Shown: positions 46,624-57,363 of the stretch, piece by piece
How positions within the stretch are numbered: position 1 is the stretch's first letter
How the letters are laid out: the number at the start of each line of letters is the position of its first letter
Assembly (NCBI GenBank): GCA_947650285.1
Contig: CANTFL010000385.1
Location: 47,598 to 111,597 of the forward strand
DNA from: Hyaloperonospora brassicae
Taxonomy: Eukaryota; Oomycota; Peronosporomycetes; Peronosporales; Peronosporaceae
Length of the DNA stretch: 64,000 nt
Direction: 5' to 3'
Notes under the pieces: model-generated
Told to the model about the DNA's origin: nothing
Databases searched by the model: none
Seen by the model: the letters and a program-made list of their open reading frames with translations, nothing else
Made by a program: the position numbers and the translations under genes

Positions 46624-46959
46624 TCAAGCGTATCTAACTCCAAGCGGAACAGAAGAATAATCTGTGAGAAATTGCCTAAACACAGTAATCAACGTGTGTT
46701 CATGTACTGGGTTAGCAATTATACTACTCGCGAGGAGTCGTATATACTGAGCGTAAGCTTGCACATCACGCTTACTCTGCTTAAGTTTCAGGAGCTCCCA
46801 TTGATCCCTGAAATCAGACCGTGGCGATTCGACCGTCTTTTTGAGCGGGGTCTGAACGGCTGCTAACGACTGGTACGCATATGGGTTGCTCATTCCCAGC
46901 CCTAAGGCATAAGTCTTGGCACTATCTGCTAAGTGGGATTGAGCAAATGTGAGTTTCAT
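46624..46959 (-). CDS. Gag N-terminal/capsid fragment, gypsy family A copy A2
   Basis: A 111-residue ORF starting MKLTFAQSHLADSAKTYALG, with DFRDQWELLKLKQSKRDVQA and a helical capsid-like character. The same start occurs at 61656 in the third copy (MKLTFAQSHLADSAKTWALG). The frame breaks after ILLASS-like sequence towards the zinc knuckle. Start chosen because both copies share this ATG and diverge upstream into leader sequence. Confidence 0.7.
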   Translation of the reverse strand: MKLTFAQSHLADSAKTYALGLGMSNPYAYQSLAAVQTPLKKTVESPRSDFRDQWELLKLKQSKRDVQAYAQYIRLLASSIIANPVHEHTLITVFRQFLTDYSSVPLGVRYA

Positions 46960-47442
46960 TTTAATCCTCGATGCGACGTGCCTATATGGCTCTGTCTAAT
47001 TTGACAAACCATAGCAACTGGGAGTCTCCCTCGCCTCCGCTGTACTTGGAAATTTCAACCTTCAAGATTTCGGGCGACGCGTGTGCGTCTTCTCAACCAA
47101 AGCAACATTGAATTGCTGCTGTCACAACATCTCTGTCGGTTTAGCATCTATTTCCCTCGATTGCTCGGCCAATTGAGAGCCGTTTTGGTGACGCATGGCT
47201 ATTTTTTTTCCGCTGACAACTTCATTTTGAACGAACCTAGAAATACCGGCATGATGTTAATCTCTTTCAAGAGATTTTAACATAGCGGCAACGCCAATGT
47301 CGCGCACTGTATAGCTCATTCTCCCTACCGCGGCCCATTCGAGGTCACTCAAATAGGCGAAGCCTTCACGTGTGACGTGAAAGCTCTCTTCCGCATCCGA
47401 CATTTTCATGTTGGATAAGATTGGTGGTCGTTGGAAGGACTA

Positions 47443-47455
47443 CAAATTGCTACCA
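47443..47455 (-). other. Primer binding site of gypsy copy A2
   Basis: On the minus strand the LTR end CCCCGTTACA is followed by CC and then TGGTAGCAATTTG. In the third copy the same place reads TGGTATCACTTTG (from 61158). TGGTATCA matches the 3' end of initiator Met-tRNA over eight bases, which suggests that primer. Confidence 0.5.
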
Positions 47456-47457
47456 GG

Positions 47458-47930
47458 TGTAACGGGGCCCGCTCTTAATCAGATAGCTCATCAAGGCCTT
47501 GTACTGATAACAGTACAAGGATGCGTGCGTTCGACAAACGTACACGTGGCTTAAGGAAGCGCGACCAAGACAAATACATTACCGGAAGCTTTGTCTGGAG
47601 AAAAAAGTGGAATTGTCATTCAATATAGTTATTTTGTTTTTGAATCATCTATCGTCTTAATTTAACTACGTTAGACTAATATCTCCTATGTGGGTCTTCT
47701 AACTCCTACCCATTGCGCGCGTCCAGCAGCGATTGGTGGTTAAGTTGGTTTATGTACATTGTATATCAACCAAGAAGTGGACCCCTCCCCAGATATTACC
47801 TTTAGAGGTAATATTCCGACAACATCACTTGTCTCGAGAGATTTTAATTGAATATCATCTAAATTAATAATATTTAAAATATTGGTACTTTCGCATCAAT
47901 TTTTATGTAACGGGCTCACCCCGTTTCACA
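47458..47930 (-). repeat. 5' LTR of gypsy family A copy A2
   Basis: 473 bp. On the minus strand it begins near TGTGAAACGGGGTGAGCCCG (47930) and ends CCCCGTTACA (47458). Core CCCATTGCGCGCGTCC at about 47712-47727. A perfect 10-bp hairpin CCTTGTACTG/CAGTACAAGG lies at 47497-47520. Paired with the 3' LTR at 38499-38958 it defines a 9.4-kb element; the 5-base flanks do not match (GTCTA and TAATG), so the target duplication has decayed or one end was rearranged. Confidence 0.8.
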
Positions 47931-48640
47931 TAATGCACCACCGTATCAGTCTAGATCCGTCGTGCATTCTATTACTGCTCTGGTAGTTAAATAGCTCGAT
48001 GAGGTCTAAGTTCTTCATTAAGGAAACCCGGTCTTTCATATCGAGAGGCAATCCCAAGAGTCCAAGTGCACACACTTTTGGAGGTAGCTATTCTGCTCAC
48101 GCGCTTTGAGGCACAAGTCACTATCATACTGGGGAGGCAACGCAGATTAATCACTAATTTTTCGGACATAGTTTAACATCATGTAGGCATATCATTGCTT
48201 TTTATAACCTTGTCTATCGATATAAACGTATGTCATTGTGAGGTCTGCTACATTAAAGATTGCATATCATATACCTAGACGTTTTCCTATATTAAAAAGC
48301 GCAGAGCAATAACCAATAAGCTATGTAATTCGGCCAACAAATTGTGAATACGATAAGGCGTCTCAGGAACACTAATAAGCACGAGTTATCAAACACAAGT
48401 CTACCGCTAGCCACAACCAACATAAAAATTTATTTTCCTATCTCTTCCGATTACTTTTGCTTGAACTATTGCTCGTAGACGAAGTTGGCACAACTTATGA
48501 GTTACTGGTTGTTGGCGAAGGCAAATTTGTGACAATATGTTTGGTCCTTGATTCGCAACCTGGCTACGCTCTCTCTAGCCACTCGTTTCATGTACTCGAT
48601 AATCTATGCCACTCCTACTGACTGGTCTTGACCAATAAAC
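47931..48640. other. Unassigned sequence
   Basis: Sequence between the A2 LTR and the promoter region of the small secreted protein gene. A minus ORF at 47987-48169 (60 codons, SEKLVINLRCLPSMIVTC) is protein-like but unassigned. No repeat recognised. Confidence 0.35.
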
Positions 48641-48666
48641 ATCTGTGGATCTCTCGAGAGCCTCGA

Positions 48667-48684
48667 GAAGGTTCTAGAAGGTTC
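48667..48684 (+). promoter_or_regulatory. Heat-shock-element-like array
   Basis: GAAGGTTCTAGAAGGTTC is four alternating GAA/TTC units at the exact 5-base spacing of a heat shock factor site. It lies about 320 bases upstream of the small secreted protein gene. It could also be part of a repeat, since palindromes are common in this window. Confidence 0.45.
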
Positions 48685-48715
48685 TCTCGTACTGTCGTCG
48701 ATTGACGTCGGCTAG

Positions 48716-48723
48716 TGACGTCA
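48716..48723. promoter_or_regulatory. CRE-type palindrome TGACGTCA
   Basis: A full bZIP site TGACGTCA, with a half site TTGACGTC at 48703. A 12-base direct repeat CCGTAAACATGT-like follows at about 48741-48763. All lie upstream of the gene at 49006 and could form its promoter. Confidence 0.35.
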
Positions 48724-48945
48724 CGACCAATTCAGCTTGGACCGTAAACATGTCCGTAAACATTCAGCAGAAGGCGGTACCGAATTGATAGCAACCGTTG
48801 AATCGATCGTTCGCGTGCGCAGCCTCAAAAATTTGGCAATGCGATATGAAGACCAGTGTCTACGAATAGGCTTCAGGAATCTCCTTGATCGTGTAGCATG
48901 AATTTAACGGGCAGCGAACTCTGTTGTTTCGCATTCGTAATTAGG

Positions 48946-48961
48946 TCTTATTCCGCAACTT
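48946..48961 (+). promoter_or_regulatory. Oomycete core promoter (Inr and flanking element)
   Basis: TCTTATTCCGCAACTT matches the oomycete start-site consensus GCTCATTYYNCAWTTT at 13 of 16 positions, including the ATTYYNCAW middle. It lies 45-60 bases before the ATG at 49006, the usual distance in oomycete genes. Confidence 0.6.
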
Positions 48962-49005
48962 GACAGACCAACGGCACTTCTCACAACGACATCAACTTTG
49001 ACGTA

Positions 49006-49197
49006 ATGAACTCAGCTACTAAGCTCTTGATCGTCGTCTTCTCCCTTCTATCCCAGTCTGCTACTGGAAATGCGAAATGTGAAGATATGTGCAACATATA
49101 TGGCGCGGGTGAACCGGTTTACATCAAGTGCCACCAGCAGAAAGAGATGGACGTCGGCCAATGTTGCAGAAACACGTGCGCCATATGCCCTACTTGA
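49006..49197 (+). CDS. Small secreted cysteine-rich protein (PcF/SCR-like candidate)
   Basis: A complete 63-codon ORF. Residues 1-23 form a signal peptide (hydrophobic LLIVVFSLLSQ, likely cut near SATGNA). The mature part of about 40 residues has seven Cys at 25, 29, 42, 53, 54, 58 and 61: C-x3-C-x12-C-x10-CC-x3-C-x2-C. Apart from the extra last Cys, this order with the CC pair resembles the PcF/SCR family of secreted oomycete proteins, some of which act on plants. Assignment rests on cysteine spacing only. It is the only intact ORF in the window with an oomycete-type promoter at the right distance, and it lies between a gypsy LTR and a DNA transposon, a usual setting for fast-evolving secreted proteins. 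No intron needed. The odd Cys count leaves one possibly unpaired. Confidence 0.65.
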   Translation: MNSATKLLIVVFSLLSQSATGNAKCEDMCNIYGAGEPVYIKCHQQKEMDVGQCCRNTCAICPT

Positions 49198-49315
49198 AGA
49201 GGTTCTGACAGTCCCTCTTCAAGGTCACAAAGCAAGTAAGTAACCTTAAGCGATTGGAAAGTATAATTCGTCGACCAATACCTCTTGACATTGCTAACGG
49301 TATATGTTCTAACAG

Positions 49316-51473
49316 GGCCACGACTAGGGGCACACCCATCCGCCTAAAACGGTAAAAAAGGACTTCAGCTATTATGGTGCAGAATAAATAAAACACGTTG
49401 TCTGTAAAATCTTTTCGATTTGTCTCAATCTTAAAACTGAATTGCACTCATGCGTGAAACTTTATCATCCGTCTTGACCAGGGCTTTAACCCATACGGGT
49501 GATGCCGTCTGGGATCTTCACTGTTCAAGGTCGGTAAAAGATCTAACGGTACTGTGCCAAGATCTTACCATCGGCAACGGCATCGACAACCAATTTATGT
49601 CGTGCTCGCAGTTACGAGTCGATAGCATTCAGTCGTCGCGGACTTTGCCGAAGATTTCTACATCTGCATTCGTGCCAAAATGCACTTAGTTCAATCAGGA
49701 TCAAGGGTTGGAAACTTTATTTGTCATCATGTGCCCGGGCGAAAGCATCTAGCGCTTCCGTTTCGACACGTGGAATGCATCAACCGGACTTGTCGTTCCG
49801 TAAGTTCACCAGGCAGAAAGATGACCTTATTCTTGCAAGATAGCGCAAGTGGGTCGTCGAGTCGCCTAGACTCTGGCCGCGGCTTAGCTGATTGGCCGCA
49901 CGGGGACAATTAGATTCAGACGCCTATGACAAACGTCGTCGCGCACTGAAAGCTGCAAGCAAAATCCAGACAATAGCCGCCTTCCGTCGCCGAACAATAC
50001 ATCAACATGAGGTCGCTTCGGGAGGAAACACATCAAGCGTAGTACTTGCAGTGGTCTTAGTGCGGAGCAAGTAGCAACTGAGTCGCTTCCGCAAGGTCGT
50101 GCAGCGTAGCGCTACATACTTTCGAAGAGTTGGAGATACGCGAGACCTAAGGCTAGAACGGGTCGGCTGAGTGCGGTATGTAAGTTGGGCCAATGCAATG
50201 GACTTGAAAATGCGATACGTGCAGCGTCTGAAGCCACCAAGAGGCCACAATGCTGCATAAGTGTGAGACGCTTTCGAGTTTCTTTTCCATTAGCCACGCC
50301 AAGCTTCAGCGGACGTCTATCGCTCGCCGTAAATTGAGACAAGCGAGAAACTTCAAACAATGCACCACCATTATGTGCGACCTTTGACGACGGGCACCAC
50401 GCAACGCAATGCTGCCTTTCGCAAGAATAGACAATGAGGCACAATAGATGACGTTTCGCAAGAAACAGCCGAATTTGCGTGAGTTTGTAAGAGGCACATG
50501 AAGACGTATGTCAACATGCATGACATGTGTGTACTTTAAATCTCTTGAGGTACGCCAAGCTGTAACGGGTCAGCCCCTTACATGGAAATTGTCATTTGAG
50601 AGATAATGACAATAGAGAGTATTGTGTTAAATATTCTCTCAACAATATCACCAATAGTGGTGATATTGATGGGTCGACCAAAGAGTCTACTCATTGGTTG
50701 ATATCTTGACGATATCAACCCACCAATCGCCGCTAGACGCGCGCAATGAGTGGTGACGAGACGTCACCATACACTCAGTTATATAAGTATAATTAAGTAA
50801 AGTTAAACAGAGAGACAGTGGATAAAAGACTTAATTATATTAATACAACAGTTCTGCTTTTACCTTACCTACGCTTCCTCGATTGCCTCGTGTACGTCTG
50901 TCGGGGCATCGATACCCTTGCGTTAATTTCACGCAAGGGTGTGCCCCGTTACACAAGCAGTACACCATGTTTCATAGAAAATTAGATTTTAAATGACGTC
51001 AAATGACCGTTGCGCCGCCGCAGCATCTTCAGCACCTCCGCTAAATCACAAAACCTAGTTGGACGAGAGCCAATGCAATGCCCATGAGTACAACAGCGAC
51101 CATCCACAGCGCGTGACCGAACTCGGACGTTTACTTTAAGCTGCGGCGGATGCTGCTTGGAAACAATTTTGCTCCCGGCTGTCTCAGTCTGCCCCCAGCA
51201 GACGGCTACCCCAGCGTTATCTAACCTCCTTTACGTGCACTACCACTTTTCCTTCAGCATCGTCATGGTGTTGCGATTATTCACATCTGTTAAGTGGTGA
51301 GTTGCAGCTATGTGAGCTTCTCCTTAGCGTCCTCGAGACACGGACAAACACGTAGTTTTAAGAGACTACGTGTTTAATTATTCTGCACCATGAAATGTAA
51401 AGTCCTTTTCATCTTCATTTTACGCGGGCGAGTGTGCCCCTAGCAAAAATGGGGTGTGCCTGTAGTCGTGGCC
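49316..51473. mobile_element. DNA transposon T1, copy 2, with nested solo LTR
   Basis: Starts GGCCACGACTAGGGGCACAC and ends TAGTCGTGGCC. Terminal inverted repeats of about 80-105 bases share GGTGCAGAATAA and AAACACG. Interior homologous to copy 1 (25266-26646) along its length. Without the nested LTR it is about 1.76 kb. Several short ORFs occur (49892-50074 plus, 50112-50444 minus) but no transposase motif is recognisable. No clear target duplication. Confidence 0.78.
50561..50953 (+). repeat. Family A solo LTR with target-site duplication
   Basis: 393 bp, TGTAACGGG...CCCCGTTACA, flanked on both sides by CAAGC (50556-50560 and 50954-50958). Core GACGCGCGCAATGAG at about 50733-50747. It sits inside transposon T1 at a point where copy 1 is uninterrupted (about 26020-26050). 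It contains several perfect hairpins: CAATATCACC/GGTGATATTG, GTTGATATC/GATATCAAC, and ACCCTTGCGT/ACGCAAGGGT (50914-50940) enclosed by GGGGCA/TGCCCC. Formed by recombination between the two LTRs of a full element. Confidence 0.93.
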
Positions 51474-52199
51474 TCAAAACAAAACGGAGTTATCTGACCC
51501 TTATTTGTTCCTATCGTTCTCAAGTATACTCAATTGATAATTTGCTTCTGTTCCGAGCACAGCTTCATGGTCAACCTAGCTTTTGACAATAGTTTTTGGT
51601 CGTAAAATTTTCGTCCTGTTTTTGAATAGTATTTTGATTGAGATGACTTAAATGGTATAAGGGGTCATCAGGGACGACATACCGATTTTTTCTCAATAGC
51701 CTCTTGTTCGTATAAAACTAGTTTTATTCTAAGTTACTCGATTCTCTACTTGTACATTATTCTATGAACGACTTAAAATAAGTAGCTGTAATTTTACAAC
51801 AATACAAGTGTGATTTCTGAGTATTTTTTCGAAAACGTGAGCGTATATATTGTATACTACAGCATACATCGTACTCGCCGCTCTTCATTATCAATTTATC
51901 GAGGCTTATCGCTTGCCACAAGATAAGTTAATACGTGTAGCACCCATGCTCTATTCGTAATGGTCGTTACCACATGTACGCGGTCAAGCTTCTAATCACG
52001 TTTATTTCTCTAGTCATACGTAAAATTCCATGCCTCAAAAGTTGACACGTGTGTGGAATGCCTATATGCATTTCTTGTGCGTCCTCGTGATGCGCGGGGA
52101 AATAAGTTTTATTACACTGTAATCGATTAAAAAGCGTTGCCACCGTACTTCATTCGTCCAAGGTAGGGAGGTAAATAAGGAGCGATACTCAATAAGTAG
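51474..52199. other. No recognised gene
   Basis: Mixed, moderately A/T-rich sequence between the T1 transposon and the LINE. No ORF above 60 codons. Confidence 0.4.
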
Positions 52200-52474
52200 C
52201 CCTATAAAAAAAGGATAGTAAAAATGAATGAGTAGCTAGAGAAAAAGAGCAAGGGAAACCAGTGAAGAAGCGAGATTAACCACGACGGTCAGAAGTTCGG
52301 GAACGGCGAATGGGAGGGAAGAGTGTCCGGTGGCATGCGAAGACAATTTGTAAAAGCTAGAACAATCCATGTTGCCGCTGGAGCGCACGAAAAATTTGTT
52401 TTCGGTTCAGTGGTTAGGCGCCACGAGTTGCGCTTGTGGCGCGGGATCACAATCCGCCCTCAACAATGGCTTGA

Positions 52475-54459
52475 TCATAAAACATGCTTGCGGAAACAAC
52501 CTCCGGGTATAGTTGTGTAGGAGTAGTTATATAAACCTGGTACGAAAAAGGACCGTACGTAAATCAAGTTCGCTTGGGGTCCATACTGAAAACTGCCCAG
52601 AGGGGTAGTTAGAAGTAGTACTGTAACAGTAGTAAGCGGAGGCGTTGGCGGTACAGCACATCGGTAGTACCCTGATCCTTTCAAAATGACTGCGCAATAA
52701 GTGAATTTAATCGGCGAAAGCCGTGGCCACAAACAGGCGCGGATAGCAATAAGGTACGGTCCAGAATAAATAAATCGTTAGAAACGGCCCATGCCAGAGG
52801 CGACTGCAAAAGGAAATGTCCAATGCGAAGACGAAATTTGGACAAATTCAATTGCCGCGTCGAAGAGAATGTAGCCGAAAATTCATGCAGGGCGGATTAA
52901 ACCATTGCATACCAGAAGAGAGGTCCGCAAATAGGCTACGGTATAGAGGGCCGATACCGGAACCGGAGTAGTCTGCCGATAAAGTACGTTATGCCAAGGG
53001 GTGGCTGAAATTTCCGCATCACCAGGTCAACCCGGCGTTCACCGATAGGCAGGGAACCGGGAGGCTGAAACTGCCGTGGATGGATAGCCGAGTGCAAAGT
53101 ATGGAGGAGCCGTAGTGTAAAACTGAAATGACTTAAGCTGCGGCTGTCCAAGTCTTGTGGAAACCATTCCGTATGGAAATTGATTACAGCGTAGATATGA
53201 GATTGAAGACCCAGAAGGTTCGCCGCATCGTTATCAAACCGAATACCATTCCGATGAAATAAAAGACAGGGAAGGATTACCGCCCACACAATATAAAAAA
53301 GAACGATAAGGCTATATCCATACGTCAGTTGCGTATCCGGTGTCGGCTCCACATGGCAGAGAAAATACCGACCGCCAGTCGAGCAGGGAACCATCAGGGG
53401 TGTAAAACGGTTAATCTAAGGGGCCTAGACTTAAGTCGCGAAGTAACAGTTTCAAGAAAGATGAGGCGCCGTCTCCAAAACACCATATCAATGATGACAA
53501 AGAATGGCAGCCCCGGGGAGGTATTGTAGTCGGTATAGCAGATAAAGAGCATTGTGCTGGAGACGTTATGGGAAGTCGATATAAACCGGCAGTAGATGCT
53601 TTCTCATCTCAAAGTCTCTTTCCCCAAAGCAGTCGGTGGGCCCATGTCGAGACCTAAACGTGACAACGGCAACACCGGGTGGCCGGATTGGCAATAAGAA
53701 TTCGAATGCGCGCCACATTGGGTTGAGCCATGTCAAAAGCACCAAAAACGCAAGCAATGAAAGACGCTGAAATAGAGAGGCGTTTAAATTGAGCCAATAG
53801 GATAAGGACATAAAGGCTCTAACAAGCAGTGAACATGAGCCAAGTAATCTGACCTAGAACCAACACCAGAGACTCGGCACCTCCTAACGATGCAGAAATA
53901 AAGAAAGAGCTTCGTCCCCGTAAGTAAAGGACCACAAGATTGAAAAAAACATATGGCCGATGGAGTCCGAGCTCGGCTAAGGGCGTCGTCATTACGGATC
54001 GCCGGTAATTATCAGCCAATGGACGTCCATTGGTTGTAAGGTGATGTCATTATTGACATGCACTGGCACGGTAAGTTTGGCAAACTTATAGTTCATGCGG
54101 GGGACCGATGGGCGTAGACATGTATGCCATACAAATAGGGTTCGATGCCAATAGGGCCCGAAAGCTGATCAGCAGCGAATTAACGACGACAGTGGAGAAC
54201 CGGTCGTAAGTGGCGCACAAAATATGTCAAAATCATGGTCATATAAGGAGATAGCTTTATCATATACGCGAATGACAGGGTCCATCAACGTAAGAAGGAC
54301 CATAAATGCGTGAGCCCTGGTCGCCAAAATAACTTTGCAGAGCATATGGGCTTGTAAGCCATACACCATATCGCACACCTTGATAAGGCCTAAGCCGCCT
54401 TGCACAGAAGACAGAAACCACCAGTCCTCGGACAAAGCAATATTGGACTTTTTTTGCAA
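52475..54459 (-). pseudogene. LINE ORF2 C-terminal region
   Basis: Successive minus-strand fragments follow the RT: WWFLSSVQGGLGLIKVCDMV (54169-54459), the GG(L/I)GL...D segment typical after LINE RT where pieces are laid out before the C-terminal domain. Further fragments at 53566-53811 and 52936-53394 are rich in Trp, Phe and Arg. No zinc-knuckle is intact. Confidence 0.5.
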
Positions 54460-54564
54460 AGAATGCGCGATATATGGTGGGTGACTGAATCATGAAATAT
54501 AGTTGTGTGAACGTGACAGACACTGATCGAGTACAACAAAATTGGTATAAAAACTGCTGCAAAA

Positions 54565-55420
54565 TTACATCTTGATTCCGAAGGGTGCGCGCGGTGAGAC
54601 CAAGGGAACAGCGCGTCCGCCTGTCGGCCAGCAAATGTAAGAGCCGGGCGTCAGGGTAAAGCTGAGGTCCATAGTAAATATTAAGAGACTAAGTCCGCTC
54701 ACAGGTATCCACGACATCAACTTTCGAATGTTCGAGGTCGAGACGAAGAGGCTCAGAAGTCTCAGACCAGGGCCGAAATGGCAGCACCTCAGTCTTTCCT
54801 CACTAAGCCGCATGCCGGTCGCCGAATAAAAGGTCTTGACGTAACCGATAAAGTCGTTGATGTGGAGGAGGTCGTGTAGCACAACGGTACAGTCATCAGA
54901 GATATTAATCACCAAATGAGTCGTAGAATCACAGCGGAGTCCTTTAACTTGTAGGTTGACACGAAGAAAATTTAGTAAAGGATCAATTTAAAAGGACATA
55001 TAACGCTGGGGAGAAGGGGCGCCCTGACGAACTCCAGCTTATGGTTCAAAAGGATCCAAAGGATTGACGTTCAATTAAAAGGATAAAAGAGTGTTCGATT
55101 ATAAACTTGTATCCAACGCCGACATGTAGACTTGAACTTAACGTGCATTCGCACCACGTCTAAAGCCGGCCAAGCAACGCTATCAAAAGCTTTGGTAAAA
55201 TCCAGTTAAACAGCCCCAGCCGGAGAAGAGGAATCGAAATAGATGAAGGCAAGCGCTTGATACCGAATGGTGCAGTCCGAATATCGCGCTCCGACACAGG
55301 CCAATATTGATCCAAATGCAAGAGAGAGCCTGAAACTCGACCAAGCTGGAGAGCCAAAACCTTGGGCCCCGAATTTGCGTCCACACCAAGGACGAAAGTT
55401 GCGCGATGGTTTCATGGCTT
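54565..55420 (-). pseudogene. LINE reverse transcriptase
   Basis: From right to left: LDFTKAFDSVAWPALDVV at about 55150-55205 (RT motif with first catalytic Asp, usual DFxKAFDS), then RQGAPSPQRY, then NISDDCTVVLHDLLHINDFI at about 54850-54910, the YADDT box with both Asp kept but Tyr-Ala changed, then TGMRLSEERLRC, matching the SGLxLNxxKS segment. Stops at several places. In a working element this enzyme copies RNA at nicked target DNA. Confidence 0.75.
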
Positions 55421-56268
55421 TTGCGGTCGCACTTTTTTTAGAGAATTAAAACTTAAGCTCGTCGCTGGAACTTAGTCATCTTGCCTTCGTGAAAATAATT
55501 GGGCGCCGTAGACCACCGTACAAATGCGGCTTTAAAAGCGCAAGTTGACGTGGTAGTAAATCAGTGGCAAGTCATCCGAGTGCCTGGCGTATTACCAGGC
55601 GCGGTGTGATTAGAAGATCAAAAGGAGTCGTTTACTGTTTGGGGGCTGTCCAAGTTATTTCGGTATGTCTAAGATAAGCGTGGTTTAGTGCTTTATCAAT
55701 TGAGAAGCGCCCATGCGGTCCCAAATAGACCGCATGCTGGTATTTGCGGGAAGTCGAGCAGTATGTACCAGACAAACATTCGTTGAATATATAACAGGTA
55801 GAGTCCAAATCATCCGCCGAGTCTACAGAAATCGATGTTTTGTGAACACTCTGGAGGATCGAATTGTTTTGGAGCAGCGCTCAGTAGCCTGAAAGTCGGA
55901 GGCAAATCTGCGCCGAAAAGCTAAACGCTTGGTCTACCCAAACTTTTTGGATAGAGTCGCCTAAGAAGGAGCAAAATCGATTGAAAGGTCCATTATAGGG
56001 TCGAAAGTCTGCCGATATTATAGTCTATTAACTGTTGGAAGGATAACTTCGATAGCACATAGTCGGGAATTTTTTCGATAAGAAATAATTCGCGAGAAAA
56101 GATTTTGTCTTGCCGTTTATGCTCATCGAACAAGCATGTAGAATTAGAGTCTCGAAACACCATATTAAACGATGCATCAAGTCGGAGTAAGTAAGTGTGT
56201 AGATATTCCTGAAACTCAGTCGAGTGGGTTACCCATGAAGAGCATTTCCAAGTACTACGGCCCGGTGG

Positions 56269-57124
56269 CTATAGGATGTTGGGCCCGAGACGAAAGGATA
56301 TACCAATGCAATCCCCCGTTCCGGACTGAGCCCTAAAATCGTGGAAAATAGTGTGAGAAACGGAGCTAAAAAGCCCACAATCTACAAAAAGATAGTCAAC
56401 GCGAGAAGCACGGGTCGGGCAGGTGACCTCGTGAATGTCAGGATGCTGAAGTCGCGAGGGGTCGACCAATCGTAATGCCGACATCCAACCACGCAATTTG
56501 TCCCGATACCGAAGATGAGCTCTTGTGGTTTAACGGTTCTAATCCAGTCGAGTGGAAAGAAACCTTATTGAAGTGTCCAAAAACAATGTGGTGGGTGGCA
56601 TCCTCGAAGTGATGATGCAGGGCCGAAAAAAGTTTGGGCGGTTTTTCGGGGAGGCAGAAGCATATACCACATATATATAAGTACAAACTGAATCCATCGT
56701 TCTCGCAACCGGTAAAAAGCGGGAGATAAGCATCGCAAGACCGGCGTAGAGGGAAGAAACACCTTGGATATCACGAATTAGAATTGTTGGAATTAAAAAA
56801 TCCCACACCCGCCAGCCCAATGAAGGAATTCATGTTATTTTGTGACCAAAAATTTAATTTGGCCGGGAAGCAGTTTGCCAGAGGTATTTGACCCTATCAA
56901 AGCTCTGAAATCCAGTGAAACGAGTCTATTTGAGGCCAGCCATTTAAAAATTGCTGGACCATTGTACATGGTCGAAAGCGTGATGGCATTGCAGCCATAA
57001 GGGTTAATTTAAATGCCCTTAGGGACCTAGGCAACTTATAGTAAAGTGTTAGGCTGGGGTACACAGCGGTAGCTCGCTCCTTAAAAGGAAAAAGTGTCTT
57101 GAAGACCGGCAAAGACCTCCGCAC
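56269..57124 (-). pseudogene. LINE apurinic-type endonuclease
   Basis: Minus-strand frames give ASPKNRPNFFR, then HHIVFGHFNKV (usual GDFN motif with Asp replaced by His), then RLQHPDIHEVTCPTRASRVD, then YLFVDCGL, and GTGDCIGISF in place of the SDH motif (His replaced by Cys). The order and spacing are those of the endonuclease that nicks target DNA for LINE insertion. Two catalytic residues are lost. Confidence 0.75.
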
Positions 57125-57363
57125 ATAAAATTCAGTCCAAAAGTGAAGAAAGTGTGATGGACGCCAAGGACTTGTCGTCCCAAAGAATCCAAAGAGGGTG
57201 GGGCAGGTAGAACGCTAGCTTACCAAGGATGGAGCCTACTCTAACGGGATCCATGTAGATGCTGAATGTAGTAATTTGGAGGGAGATATTAAAATCAGTC
57301 AATTTATTTTAGCCCCAGAAGTGGTCCTGATCCTGGCAAAGCTGGCTGAGAACTGACTGATAG

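Noticed and set aside
55160..55415. Three overlapping minus ORFs of 68-74 codons
   Set aside because: All three frames of one decayed LINE RT segment; none is a separate gene.
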